Source of the DNA: JALVIU01 sp964462295
Lineage (GTDB): Bacteria; Atribacterota; JALVIU01
Assembly (NCBI GenBank): GCA_964462295.1
Contig: CAYWXH010000010.1
Location: 1 to 39,753 of the forward strand
DNA length: 39,753 nt
Direction of reading: 5' to 3'
The position numbers and the translations under genes are program-made. Positions 7,980 to 16,429 of the stretch are shown here, one piece after another; positions within the stretch are counted from its first letter, which is position 1; each line of letters begins with the position of its first letter. Under the pieces are notes generated by a model. The model did not search any database. It was not told the DNA's origin and saw only the letters and a list, made by a program, of their open reading frames with translations.

Positions 7980-8911
7980 TATGCCATCCCCTTTCTGGTT
8001 TTGCGCCTAAAGAATGCAACTATTCCACGTGGCATAAACATTACAGTAATTACTATAATTATACCCAATATCATCATATGAAGGAATAAAAAGTTACTCC
8101 AAACAAACTCTGAAACAAGTTCTAAGATACTTGCACCTATTATAGGTCCTAAAACTGTACCTCCACCACCTAAAAGCATCATAACAAAAGATTTAACACC
8201 TATCATTATATCAAATACCCCTGAAGGGTCTATAAATGTCATCCAATAGGCATATATACCACCTGCAAATGCTGTAAATACTGCACTTATCATCCATGCT
8301 GTTGTTTTATAGATCGGGGCATTTATCCCTATAGCACCTGCTGCCTCTTCATTTGCCCTTATTGCACGAAGGGCATATCCAAATCTATTCTTACTTAACC
8401 AATAAGTAATAGCAATTGTCAAAAGTAAAACAGAAAACATGAGGTAATAGAAAAAAGCATATGTAGCTTGTGGAGACATTCGGATAAGGGGTAAAGTTAT
8501 ACCTTCTCCTCCACCTGTAAATTCCAAATTATTTACTATCTCAAGCATTGCACCATTTACACCTATTGTAGCTATAGTAAAATATGGGCCTCTTAATCTA
8601 AGTAAGGGGAATCCTACAACAAATGCAAAAATAGCAGCAATTACTCCACCTAACAACATCCCTGGATAAAAATTCCATCCATGGTTAGTCATAGTTACAG
8701 CTACTGTATATGCACCTATACCAAAAAATACGGAATTACCAAATGCCACATACCCTGTATATCCTGCAATAATATTTAAAGCAGATGCAAGGGTACCATA
8801 CATAAATATACCTGTAAGTACCCTTACTCCATATCCAGGAAAAAATTTAGGAAATAAAGCCAGAAATCCAATAATTATAAATATAACAATAAAGGCATAT
8901 ATCTTCTTCAT
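7979..8911 (-). CDS. livM: ABC transporter permease, LivM type
   Basis: The 310-aa inner-membrane permease has eight or nine hydrophobic segments. LivM landmarks are LNIIAGYTGYVAFGNSVFFGIGAY near residue 45, the RLRGPYFTIATIG loop near 108 and ALRAIRANEEAAGAIGIN around 185, the coupling-helix region that contacts the ATPases. Fifteen bases separate it from livH and it overlaps livG by one base. Its partner is LivH in a heterodimeric channel. The call is secure at family level. Confidence 0.92.
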   Translation of the reverse strand: MKKIYAFIVIFIIIGFLALFPKFFPGYGVRVLTGIFMYGTLASALNIIAGYTGYVAFGNSVFFGIGAYTVAVTMTNHGWNFYPGMLLGGVIAAIFAFVVGFPLLRLRGPYFTIATIGVNGAMLEIVNNLEFTGGGEGITLPLIRMSPQATYAFFYYLMFSVLLLTIAITYWLSKNRFGYALRAIRANEEAAGAIGINAPIYKTTAWMISAVFTAFAGGIYAYWMTFIDPSGVFDIMIGVKSFVMMLLGGGGTVLGPIIGASILELVSEFVWSNFLFLHMMILGIIIVITVMFMPRGIVAFFRRKTRKGMA

Positions 8912-8926
8912 CTTATCCCCCCTATT

Positions 8927-9790
8927 TTATGTGAAGAATTTTCGTCCCAAAAGTCCCTGAGGTCTTAATGCTAACACAAGTACTAACAGTATAAAACCTG
9001 TGGCCTCTTGAAAACCAGTTCCTATATATTCTGAGCCAAAAGACTCTGCAAGCCCTAAAACTATTCCTCCAAATATTGCACCATTTACACTACCCAAACC
9101 ACCCAAAACTGTAACAATAAAAGCTTTTCCTATGAGAGATGCAGCCATACTCGGAGAGATAGTATAAACAGATGAAAGAAGTGCACCTGATGCACCGGCA
9201 AGAGCTGCACCTACCCCAAAGGTAATTCTATATACCTTTGAGATATTTACACCTACCATTTGAGCACCTTCTCTATTTAGTGCGGTTGCACGAATGGCAC
9301 TTCCTATTTTCGTCTTATACATAAAGAGATAAAGAATTATAGTGATGGCAATAGCTGCAATAAACATAAAAAATCTTACTATGGAAACGGTAGCCCCTAG
9401 AAAATCAAAGCTATTCCCAGAATAAAAAGTAGTAATTGATCTATAATTTCCTGACCATATAAGTAAAATGATATTTTCAAGTATCATCTCTAATCCAAAG
9501 GTTAGGGTAATAGTCATAAAAATTCCAGATTTAATAATAGGATCTACAACGTATCTTTCAAGAAATATCCCCAAAAAATATAAAACAAGCATAGAAATAG
9601 GGATAGATAAAAAAGGATCAACTTTTGCATATTCAAAAAGTGTATAACTTATATAAGCACCAAGCATTATCATACCACCATGGGTTAAATTTATAACTCG
9701 CATAACCCCCCATACAAGGGAAAATCCTATACCTATAGTGGCATAAAGCCCACCTATAAGCAAACCATTAATAATTATTTGCATAATCAT
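8927..9790 (-). CDS. livH: ABC transporter permease, LivH type
   Basis: The 287-aa membrane permease opens with the LivH hallmark GLLIGGLYATIGIGFSLVWGVMRVINLTHGG. It carries the coupling loop SAIRATALNREGAQMVGVN near residue 175 and GGLGSVNGAIFGGIVLG later. The ATG at 9790 overlaps the pyrD stop as ATGA with a GGAG site 8 bases upstream, so the transporter is translationally coupled to a pyrimidine gene. That tight coupling is the strongest sign that transporter and pyr enzymes are meant to be made together. Confidence 0.92.
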   Translation of the reverse strand: MIMQIIINGLLIGGLYATIGIGFSLVWGVMRVINLTHGGMIMLGAYISYTLFEYAKVDPFLSIPISMLVLYFLGIFLERYVVDPIIKSGIFMTITLTFGLEMILENIILLIWSGNYRSITTFYSGNSFDFLGATVSIVRFFMFIAAIAITIILYLFMYKTKIGSAIRATALNREGAQMVGVNISKVYRITFGVGAALAGASGALLSSVYTISPSMAASLIGKAFIVTVLGGLGSVNGAIFGGIVLGLAESFGSEYIGTGFQEATGFILLVLVLALRPQGLLGRKFFT

Positions 9791-10716
9791 AGCATCTTCT
9801 CCTTTCTCGCAAGACCCACTATTTGTTTTATATCACTAACATTATTTTTATCAAGATACTCTCTAATCCCATCTATTATCTCAGGCATGGCGTAAAGGTT
9901 AAAAAAATTTGCAGTTCCTACTTGCAAAAGTGTAGCTCCAGCAAGCAAAAATTCTACTGCATCTTCGAAAGTTGAGATACCCCCACTTGCAATTATTGGA
10001 ATTTTTACCTCTTCGGCTACCTCCCATACTAATCGTAGTATCTGTGCCTTTACACAGGGACCTGATAAACCTGCAAATATATTTTTAAATACAGGTCTTC
10101 TCTTATTTATATCTATAGCCATTCCCAACAACGTATTTGCAATTACTACTCCATCTGCACCTAATCTCTCTACAAGTTTAGCATTGGCTAATATACTATC
10201 CACATTTGGCGAGAGTTTAACTATAACAGGATATTTTGAACTTGCCAAAACCTCTTTAACTACTTTAGTTAATGCGTCTTTGTCAGAGTCAAAAGTCCTT
10301 CCTTGTTCTTCAAGATTTGGGCAAGAGACATTGAGCTCTACTATATCAATACCTGTATCTTTATTTAAATGTTTTATAAGTTCTATATATTCCCCTATGG
10401 TATTTCCTGCTATACTTATAACTTTAGGAATAGATAATTTGTTTAAAAAGGGTAAATAATGGTCTTTAAAATACTCATAACCCTCTGAAGGAATACCTAT
10501 AGAGTTTAGGAGTCCACATGGTACTTCATATAATCTAGGTTGAGGGTTTCCAGGATGATAATTAAGTCTCAAACTCTTTGTTACAATCCCACCTAAAATA
10601 TTCAGATCATAAATATCTGAAAATTCTTCTCCAAAACCAAAGGTACCAGATGCAGGTAAAACAGGATTGGGAAATTTTATCTCTTTTATATAAACAGAAA
10701 GATCAACATCACTCAT
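9787..10716 (-). CDS. pyrD: dihydroorotate dehydrogenase, class 1B catalytic subunit
   Basis: This FMN enzyme interconverts dihydroorotate and orotate and, with PyrK, uses NAD(H). The 309-aa length fits. The catalytic Cys of ELNVSCPNLEEQG (Ser in class 2 enzymes) marks class 1, and the adjacent pyrK marks subclass 1B. FMN-binding segments GGIVTKSLRL near residue 41 and IIASGGISTFEDAVEFL are present. It overlaps pyrK by 8 bases and livH by 4. Class 1B enzymes are the type used both for synthesis and for NADH-driven orotate reduction in orotate-fermenting clostridia, so the direction cannot be read from the gene itself. Confidence 0.95.
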   Translation of the reverse strand: MSDVDLSVYIKEIKFPNPVLPASGTFGFGEEFSDIYDLNILGGIVTKSLRLNYHPGNPQPRLYEVPCGLLNSIGIPSEGYEYFKDHYLPFLNKLSIPKVISIAGNTIGEYIELIKHLNKDTGIDIVELNVSCPNLEEQGRTFDSDKDALTKVVKEVLASSKYPVIVKLSPNVDSILANAKLVERLGADGVVIANTLLGMAIDINKRRPVFKNIFAGLSGPCVKAQILRLVWEVAEEVKIPIIASGGISTFEDAVEFLLAGATLLQVGTANFFNLYAMPEIIDGIREYLDKNNVSDIKQIVGLARKEKML

Positions 10717-11488
10717 CTATAACCTCACCAGTTTTAAAGATTGGACCATCTACACATACCCTTTTATATCTCCAATGAGAGTTAGTTCCTATTTTTACCG
10801 TACACCCCATACACACACCTATCCCACATGCCATCACTGCCTCTAAAGAGACCTCAGACAATATTCCATACTCCTCTGACATCTTGGAGATCTCGCGTCT
10901 TAATCTCCTTGAGCCACATGTATATATGGCATCTATCTTTACATCCTCCTTAAGGAGGTTCCATAATCTATCTGTAACTAATTCATTGTTAGATGTAGAA
11001 TAGTATATATAAGCACCAAATCTTTCAAACTCTTTTTTCCCTACTATAAATTGAGGATTATTTACACTTAAAAATGCATAAATCTCTACGCCCTTCTCAT
11101 GTAAAAATTGCGAAAGAAAAACCAAAGGGGCAATTCCTACTCCTCTTCCTACTACTGCTACCTTATTTAGATCTTTATCTATTGTAAACCTATTACCATG
11201 TGGCCCTGCTAAAGTTACAATATCTCCTCTTTTCAAAGAAGACATTATGTTTGTTCCCTTTCCTACTACCTTATAGAAAATATCTATTGTATTTTCTTTC
11301 TTATTCAAAAGAAAAGGGGAAAAAGGTCTTTTTAAAAGAGGGTCAAATGAATTCACTACTTTAATATTGATAAACTGTCCAGGCAAAATTTCCTGTACTA
11401 TCTTCTCTGAAGAAATAGTCATTAAATAGTAGTTAGAATTTATATGGATATTTTGAAGAACCTCTGATTTTTCTTGATAGATAGACAT
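10709..11488 (-). CDS. pyrK: dihydroorotate dehydrogenase electron-transfer subunit
   Basis: PyrK carries FAD and a [2Fe-2S] cluster and links PyrD to NAD(H). The roughly 259-aa protein shows the FAD-binding RPFSPF motif near residue 55, a nucleotide-binding AVVGRGVGIAPL segment and the C-terminal cluster motif CGIGVCMGC plus a fourth Cys in KRVCVDGP. The start at 11488 is preferred over an ATG six bases earlier, because AAAGG would be too close to the earlier one. It is the first gene of the pyr-transporter unit, 31 bases from a perfect-spacing promoter. Confidence 0.93.
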   Translation of the reverse strand: MSIYQEKSEVLQNIHINSNYYLMTISSEKIVQEILPGQFINIKVVNSFDPLLKRPFSPFLLNKKENTIDIFYKVVGKGTNIMSSLKRGDIVTLAGPHGNRFTIDKDLNKVAVVGRGVGIAPLVFLSQFLHEKGVEIYAFLSVNNPQFIVGKKEFERFGAYIYYSTSNNELVTDRLWNLLKEDVKIDAIYTCGSRRLRREISKMSEEYGILSEVSLEAVMACGIGVCMGCTVKIGTNSHWRYKRVCVDGPIFKTGEVIDE

Positions 11489-11519
11489 ATACATCCTTTA
11501 TAATATAAATTTTGTATCT

Positions 11520-11548
11520 ATTATATCGGATAATGAAACTTTAGTCAA
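11520..11548 (-). promoter_or_regulatory. promoter of the pyrK-to-pyrC unit
   Basis: Minus-strand TTGACT (11543-11548), 17-base spacer and perfect TATAAT (11520-11525). The predicted leader is only about 25 bases, too short for a pyrimidine-sensing attenuator of the PyrR type. Confidence 0.8.
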
Positions 11549-11555
11549 CTACCCA

Positions 11556-11567
11556 GAACAAATGTTC
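11556..11567. promoter_or_regulatory. possible GAAC-N4-GTTC operator
   Basis: A perfect GAACAAATGTTC palindrome lies 7 bases upstream of the pyrK -35. It resembles the LexA (DinR) box of Gram-positive bacteria, CGAAC-N4-GTTC. A match this short can occur by chance, and no lexA or SOS gene is in the window. Confidence 0.25.
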
Positions 11568-11581
11568 GTATAAGAGAAAAA

Positions 11582-11604
11582 GAGGAAGACCTAAGGTCTT
11601 CCTC
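11582..11604 (-). terminator. intrinsic terminator after the ygeW-like gene
   Basis: Perfect 10-bp stem (11582-11591 with 11595-11604) with a 3-base loop, followed on the minus strand by TTTTT and a pyrimidine-rich run. The TAG of the carbamoyltransferase gene (11591-11593) lies at the stem-loop junction. It separates the ridA unit from the pyrK unit. Confidence 0.85.
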
Positions 11605-12580
11605 CCATAGTAAGAAGCATTACGGCCTTTGCTGTATGGAGTCTATTTTCTGCCTCATCATAAATAATAGAATGTGGCCCATCTATCACTGAATCAACCA
11701 CTTCTCTTCCCCTATCTGCAGGGAGTGCATGCATATAAAGTACGTCTTTGCTTGCAAGGGAAATCCTTCTCTCATCACAAATCCAATCTTTGTGTTTTCT
11801 TAAGTTTGCCTTCATCTCTTCAGGGTCTTGAGTTACCACAAAACCTCCCCAATTCTTCGGGATAACAACATCTGCATTTCTAAATGCCTCATCCATATCA
11901 TCTGTAATTCTAAAGGTTGCACCACTTTCCTCTGCAAGCTTCTTTGCCTGCTCTACTACTTCAGGCATAAGTGGAAACTCCTTTGGATGAGCAAGGGTAA
12001 TATTTATACCATAACGGGGGAATAACAAAATCTGAGATTGGGGGACAGAGAGTGGTTTTGCATGACTTTCTGCATATGCCCATGATATAGTTACATTTAA
12101 TCCTTTTAGATTTTTTCCTCTCTTTTCCTGAAGTGTCATAAGATCTGCAACTACCTGAAGGGGGTGATATATATCATCTTGCATACTGATTACAGGAATA
12201 CTTGCATATTTTGCAACATCATTTATATATTTATTACCAATACCATAAAAACAATTTCTTATTGCAATGGCATGCCCAAACCTACTTAATACCATTGCTG
12301 TATCTTTTGCAGATTCACCATGGGATATCTGCATCTTATCAGGGGTAAGGTCATGGGCATGTCCCCCAAGCTGAGTAATCCCTGCCTCTATCGAATTACG
12401 GGTTCTTGTGGATTGTTCAAAAAACATCATAAATACAGTTTTTGCATCGAGATATTTATGAGGCACTCCCATGGCAAACTGTTTTTTTAGCTCATAAGAG
12501 GTCTCAAAAAGGGTATCAAGTTCATCTTTGTCCCAATCCATTGTTGTTATAAAATCTTTTCCATGTAGAATAGTTTTCAC
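11591..12580 (-). CDS. ygeW: YgeW-like knotted carbamoyltransferase
   Basis: The 329-aa protein is a transcarbamylase distinct from PyrB. It has the carbamoyl-phosphate loop FEQSTRTRNS at residues 54-63, DDIYHPLQVVADLMTLQE, a long loop SHAKPLSVPQSQILLFPRYG of the kind that forms the trefoil knot in the AOTCase/SOTCase/YgeW group, and MHALPADRGREV near the end. It is shorter than E. coli YgeW. The acceptor of YgeW enzymes is not established. Adjacency to a YgeY homologue argues for YgeW rather than acetylornithine carbamoyltransferase. The start is GTG at 12580, directly after the ygeY stop (TAAGTG) with GGAGG 8 bases upstream. It is the last gene of its unit. Ornithine carbamoyltransferase is the main alternative. 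Confidence 0.78.
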   Translation of the reverse strand: MKTILHGKDFITTMDWDKDELDTLFETSYELKKQFAMGVPHKYLDAKTVFMMFFEQSTRTRNSIEAGITQLGGHAHDLTPDKMQISHGESAKDTAMVLSRFGHAIAIRNCFYGIGNKYINDVAKYASIPVISMQDDIYHPLQVVADLMTLQEKRGKNLKGLNVTISWAYAESHAKPLSVPQSQILLFPRYGINITLAHPKEFPLMPEVVEQAKKLAEESGATFRITDDMDEAFRNADVVIPKNWGGFVVTQDPEEMKANLRKHKDWICDERRISLASKDVLYMHALPADRGREVVDSVIDGPHSIIYDEAENRLHTAKAVMLLTMGGRP

Positions 12581-13780
12581 TTATAATCCCTCCTTATATT
12601 TTTTATAATTAGCAGGAAAAGCTGCATAAAATTCCATAGCTTTTACCAAATCGTCGATGGGAATGAACTCATTTGGTGCATGTGCATAGATCTCATTTCC
12701 TGGACCAAATCCTACACAATCTACACCTTTTAAACCTTTTATAGCTACACCATTTGTACTAAATACCCATTTATCAACTACTGGCTCTTTCTCAAAAAGT
12801 CCCTTAAAACTCTCTACTGCACCTTTTACAGCAGGATGGTCAGAAGGTATGGTCCATGTAGGATAATATTTCTCCATAGGATATACCAAGCCAGTGTGGG
12901 AAGGTCTTTCATACATATGGACGAAAACCTCTGTATCATCATCTCTTAAAAGGGCCTTTATTTGAGCTATAGCAAGCTCTTTATCTTCTCCTTGTGTAAG
13001 CCTTCTATCAAGATGTATAGAACATTCATAAGGTATTGCACACAAAGAAGGACTCTTTGATTTTACCTCTGTTACTGCAACAGTTCCTTTTCCCAAAAAT
13101 TCATCCACCTTAAGACGATCGTTTAACTTTTCTATCTCTAAAATTAGTGGTGCCATTTTGTATATAGCATTTATTCCACGCTCTGGTGCTGAACCATGCG
13201 CAGATAACCCGTGAGTTCTAACCCCTATTTCCATCCTTCCTCTATGTCCCCGAGCTATCTTTAAATTTGTAGGCTCTGTAAGGACAACTATTTCAGGAGA
13301 AATCTTGTCCTCATTTAGAATGTAAAGCCAAGGAAGACCATCGCTATCTTCTTCCATAACACTTCCTACAAAATAAAAGGTAAAATCCTTATCTAATCCA
13401 AGTTCTTTTAAAATTTTACCTCCATATACCAAAGAAGCGACGCCACCTTTTTGATCACAAGACCCTCTACCATAAATTTTTCCATCAATTACTCTTGCCT
13501 CAAAGGGTGGGGTATTCCATGCAGATACATCTGCATCTACTACATCCACATGTCCATCAAATGCGATGGTAATAGGGCCCTCTCCAATTCTTCCAATAAC
13601 ATTTCCCAAAGGATCAATAAAGGCATCATCAAAATCTAACTTTTCCATCTCTTTTTTGATTCTCTCTACAACCTCTCCCTCTTCACCAGAGAGGCTCTTA
13701 ATCGAAACGATATCTGCCAAAAAGCTTGCTACATCATCTCTGTAACTCTCCCCTAACTCCAATACTTTCTTGTAATCCAT
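12581..13780 (-). CDS. ygeY: YgeY-type M20 family amidohydrolase/peptidase
   Basis: The 399-aa M20 metallohydrolase has metal and catalytic residues in place: FDGHVDVVD (His77, Asp79), GRGSCDQKGG (Asp109) and MEEDSDG (Glu143-Glu144). TEPTNLKIARGHRGRMEI is highly characteristic of the YgeY subfamily, found beside ygeW and diaminopropionate ammonia-lyase genes in enterobacteria and clostridia. The reaction is probably hydrolysis of an N-acyl or N-carbamoyl amino-acid bond, but the YgeY substrate is not known to me. Six bases separate it from the threonine-synthase-like gene upstream. ArgE- or DapE-like activity is possible but less likely given the motif. Confidence 0.8.
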   Translation of the reverse strand: MDYKKVLELGESYRDDVASFLADIVSIKSLSGEEGEVVERIKKEMEKLDFDDAFIDPLGNVIGRIGEGPITIAFDGHVDVVDADVSAWNTPPFEARVIDGKIYGRGSCDQKGGVASLVYGGKILKELGLDKDFTFYFVGSVMEEDSDGLPWLYILNEDKISPEIVVLTEPTNLKIARGHRGRMEIGVRTHGLSAHGSAPERGINAIYKMAPLILEIEKLNDRLKVDEFLGKGTVAVTEVKSKSPSLCAIPYECSIHLDRRLTQGEDKELAIAQIKALLRDDDTEVFVHMYERPSHTGLVYPMEKYYPTWTIPSDHPAVKGAVESFKGLFEKEPVVDKWVFSTNGVAIKGLKGVDCVGFGPGNEIYAHAPNEFIPIDDLVKAMEFYAAFPANYKKYKEGL

Positions 13781-13786
13781 CTCTCT

Positions 13787-14992
13787 TCACTCCTTTTTCT
13801 TAAAGTATTCTTTTATCTCTTTTTCATCTTTAAATATGCTTAAATTATCTATTTTTATAGAAGAAATATCCTTAAGACCATTTCCAGTAAGAAGTACCAC
13901 TACCTTATCGCTCTCCTTTACTATACCTTCTTTCTTTGCCTTTATTAAAGAAGCAAAGGCAGAGGATGAGGCAGGTTCTACAAATATTCCCCCTACACTA
14001 CCCAAAAACCTCTGTGCCTCTAAAATTTCATTATCTGTCACAGTAACTCCTAACCCATTAGTTTCATAAAGTGCTTCAAGGGCCATTATACCATTTCTTG
14101 GATAATCAACAGATATAGAATCAGCGATCGTCCTTGCATTTACCTTTTCAGGAATCCTTTTTCCTTCTCTAAATGCCTTCACAATAGCACATGAACCCTC
14201 CGCCTGAGCGGCAACAAGGCGAGGCATTTTATCTATTACACCCAACCTATAAGCATCATAAAATCCTTTATATACCCCCCCTAAAATACAGCCATCACCC
14301 GTAGGAACAAAGACCCAATCAGGCACACCTATCTTATCAACAATCTCCAAAGAAACAGTCTTTTTGCCCTCTACTGTATATGGATTAAATCCTGTATTTC
14401 TTATATACCAATCAAATTCTTGAGATATTTTGATAGAAAGGTCAAATGCCTTATCATAATTTCCATCTACCATTATAATATTTGCCCCATAGGCTATAAG
14501 TTGAGCAAGTTTTGGTTTTGGAATAGTAGAGGGTACAAAAATGTATGTTTCTATTCCAAAGGCTGCCCCCATTTGCGCCATAGAAGATGCGGCATTTCCA
14601 GTAGATGCAAGAGAAACTCTTTTATAACCTTTTTCTATTGCATGATTTATTACAAATATAGATGCCCTATCTTTAAAAGAACCAGATGGATTCCTCGTAT
14701 CATCTTTAAAATAGAGAAAGGGCATATCAAGATATTTACTTATCCTGTAAGACATATACAAAGGAGTAGGGAACAAATCTCTAAATCTAAGGGAATCTAT
14801 ATCTAAAAATGGGAATATCCCGCTCCATCTATCTATAAAGTCTACACCCTTCTCTATTTTAATGTTAGAATAATCATATTCAAACCACAATACCCCATCT
14901 TCTCCGCAAGATGGACATGTATATTTTACTTCATCTATTTTATATCTCTTCCCACATTTTATGCACTTTAAATATTTTACATCTTTTTTCAT
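13787..14992 (-). CDS. thrC: threonine synthase-like PLP enzyme with N-terminal zinc ribbon
   Basis: The 401-aa fold-type II PLP enzyme has the pyridoxal Lys107 in NPSGSFKDRAS, a phosphate-binding loop STGNAASS and the late LLTGNGLKD. A zinc ribbon formed by Cys10, Cys13, Cys26 and Cys29 precedes it, as in archaeal-type threonine synthases. By family it would convert O-phosphohomoserine to threonine. In ygeWY clusters of other bacteria the PLP enzyme is usually diaminopropionate ammonia-lyase, a related fold, so this protein may have a catabolic lyase role here. No homoserine kinase or dehydrogenase gene is nearby. The family is certain; the substrate is open. Confidence 0.82.
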   Translation of the reverse strand: MKKDVKYLKCIKCGKRYKIDEVKYTCPSCGEDGVLWFEYDYSNIKIEKGVDFIDRWSGIFPFLDIDSLRFRDLFPTPLYMSYRISKYLDMPFLYFKDDTRNPSGSFKDRASIFVINHAIEKGYKRVSLASTGNAASSMAQMGAAFGIETYIFVPSTIPKPKLAQLIAYGANIIMVDGNYDKAFDLSIKISQEFDWYIRNTGFNPYTVEGKKTVSLEIVDKIGVPDWVFVPTGDGCILGGVYKGFYDAYRLGVIDKMPRLVAAQAEGSCAIVKAFREGKRIPEKVNARTIADSISVDYPRNGIMALEALYETNGLGVTVTDNEILEAQRFLGSVGGIFVEPASSSAFASLIKAKKEGIVKESDKVVVLLTGNGLKDISSIKIDNLSIFKDEKEIKEYFKKKE

Positions 14993-15004
14993 AAGATACC
15001 CCTT

Positions 15005-16003
15005 TTAGAAATTGAATTTTTCCTTTTGAGGAAATATCCCATATATACCACCTGTATGGACAAAAAGTATTTTTGAACCTTCTTTAAATGTACCCTTTCT
15101 AATTTGGTCTAAAAGACCATAAAAAGCCTTTCCCGTATAGGTAGGATCAAGGATAATACCCTCTATTTTTGCAAGTTTTTCTATTATATCAATTTCCTCA
15201 TTATAAGGTATTCCATACCCCTCTCCCACATATCCATCTACTATGTTAATTTCATCTTTTGAAAAAGATAAACCATCTACATAATCAGGATAAACTGTCT
15301 TAAACTCATCAAACATAAAAAGGATCTTTTCTTTAAAAAACTCTGCATCATCACATACGTTTATACCATACATTTTCGTATCCAAACCAAAAATCTTCTG
15401 ACCTACTAGAAAGCCTGCAAGAGTTCCTCCTGAACCTACTGAAGAGACCACATAATCAATATCTATTTTCTCGCCAGAAAACTGCTCTTTTAACTCTTTT
15501 GCTGCTTCTATATAGCCAAACATTCCCAACGGATATGAGGCACCTTCAGGAATTATAAGAGGTTTTCTTCCTTGTTTTTTAAGCTTTTCTTCCACTTTAG
15601 CAAATACTTCTTCTATACTATCTGTATATTCATCCTCTGTAATCCACTCTACCTCTGCCCCAAAAAGTTTATCCAATAAGTAGTTTCCATCATATATAGG
15701 AGGTTTTTCACCTTTTAAAACAAGGTAGCTATCCATTCCAAGAAAAGTAGCCACATATGCTGTAGTTCTTGCATGATTTGACTGAGCACCTCCACATGTA
15801 ACAAGTGTATCATAGCCATTTTCAAGGGCATAGGCTGCTATATACTCAAGTTTTCTTATCTTATTTCCTGTCACATATAAACCTGTCTCATCATCTCTCT
15901 TTATGTATAGTTTTACAGGCAGATTCATATACTCTGTAAATCTTTTTATCTCTCTTATCTCTGTAGGTAGATTGGCAATCTTAATTTTGTTAGGTAGATT
16001 CAT
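15005..16003 (-). CDS. D-cysteine desulfhydrase/ACC deaminase family PLP enzyme
   Basis: The 332-aa fold-type II PLP protein has the pyridoxal Lys51 in GNKIRKLEY. CGGAQSNHARTTA near residue 70 and VSSVGSGGTLAGF near 188 are the standard cofactor and substrate loops of this family. Known members degrade D-cysteine to pyruvate, sulfide and ammonia, open the ring of 1-aminocyclopropane-1-carboxylate, or act on related small amino acids such as diaminopropionate or cysteate. Such beta-eliminations release 2-aminoacrylate, which fits the ridA gene two positions upstream. It overlaps the unknown 142-aa gene by 4 bases (ATGA). The exact substrate cannot be settled by eye. Confidence 0.85.
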   Translation of the reverse strand: MNLPNKIKIANLPTEIREIKRFTEYMNLPVKLYIKRDDETGLYVTGNKIRKLEYIAAYALENGYDTLVTCGGAQSNHARTTAYVATFLGMDSYLVLKGEKPPIYDGNYLLDKLFGAEVEWITEDEYTDSIEEVFAKVEEKLKKQGRKPLIIPEGASYPLGMFGYIEAAKELKEQFSGEKIDIDYVVSSVGSGGTLAGFLVGQKIFGLDTKMYGINVCDDAEFFKEKILFMFDEFKTVYPDYVDGLSFSKDEINIVDGYVGEGYGIPYNEEIDIIEKLAKIEGIILDPTYTGKAFYGLLDQIRKGTFKEGSKILFVHTGGIYGIFPQKEKFNF

Positions 16004-16428
16004 TTTTTACTCCTTTTTATTCTTATACTATCTCCCAAAGCTATACCAAGTTCTTTTCCTGTGGTTAAATCTTTATGAAGAAAAACAATATTTTGGTGAT
16101 TAGGCATATGGGTTTCATTAAAACCTATAAGAGTCGCTACTTCTCTTCCTTCAATTTCCAATATATCCCCTATTATCGCTACACCACCCTCTTCTATCTC
16201 AAAAAATCCTACATAGGCCACCTTGTCCACTTTATCTCCCGGAGCTTTTCTTTCGGTAGTAAAAATAATTTCATGAATCTCTCCCTGTCTAAGTGCCCTT
16301 GATTGTGGAATAATAAGGGAAAGCTCTCTTTTATCAAGAACAAGATCTAATATAGCTACAATCTTTCCCCTTATCTCCCTTTTTTTATAATAAATTTTTT
16401 GGGCATTTATCTTCTTATAAGGCTCCAT
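16000..16428 (-). CDS. unrecognised 142-aa soluble protein in the ridA-ygeW operon
   Basis: I do not recognise this family. The protein is basic at both ends, without signal peptide, membrane segments or Cys residues. It has a mixed beta-rich pattern, with alternating hydrophobic strands such as GKIVAILDLVLDKRELSLIIP and GVAIIGDILEIEGREVATLIGF and a conserved-looking NETHMPNHQNIV near residue 103 with two His. It starts one base after ridA and overlaps the D-cysteine desulfhydrase-like gene by ATGA, so it is clearly a real, co-translated gene. A small-molecule-binding or accessory role to the PLP enzymes is conceivable but unsupported. Confidence 0.75.
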   Translation of the reverse strand: MEPYKKINAQKIYYKKREIRGKIVAILDLVLDKRELSLIIPQSRALRQGEIHEIIFTTERKAPGDKVDKVAYVGFFEIEEGGVAIIGDILEIEGREVATLIGFNETHMPNHQNIVFLHKDLTTGKELGIALGDSIRIKRSKK

Positions 16429-16429
16429 T

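Noticed and set aside
5209..9790. Naming the transporter a leucine importer
   Set aside because: The HAAT family has many ligands and the pyr context points elsewhere; the liv symbols are used only for subunit type.
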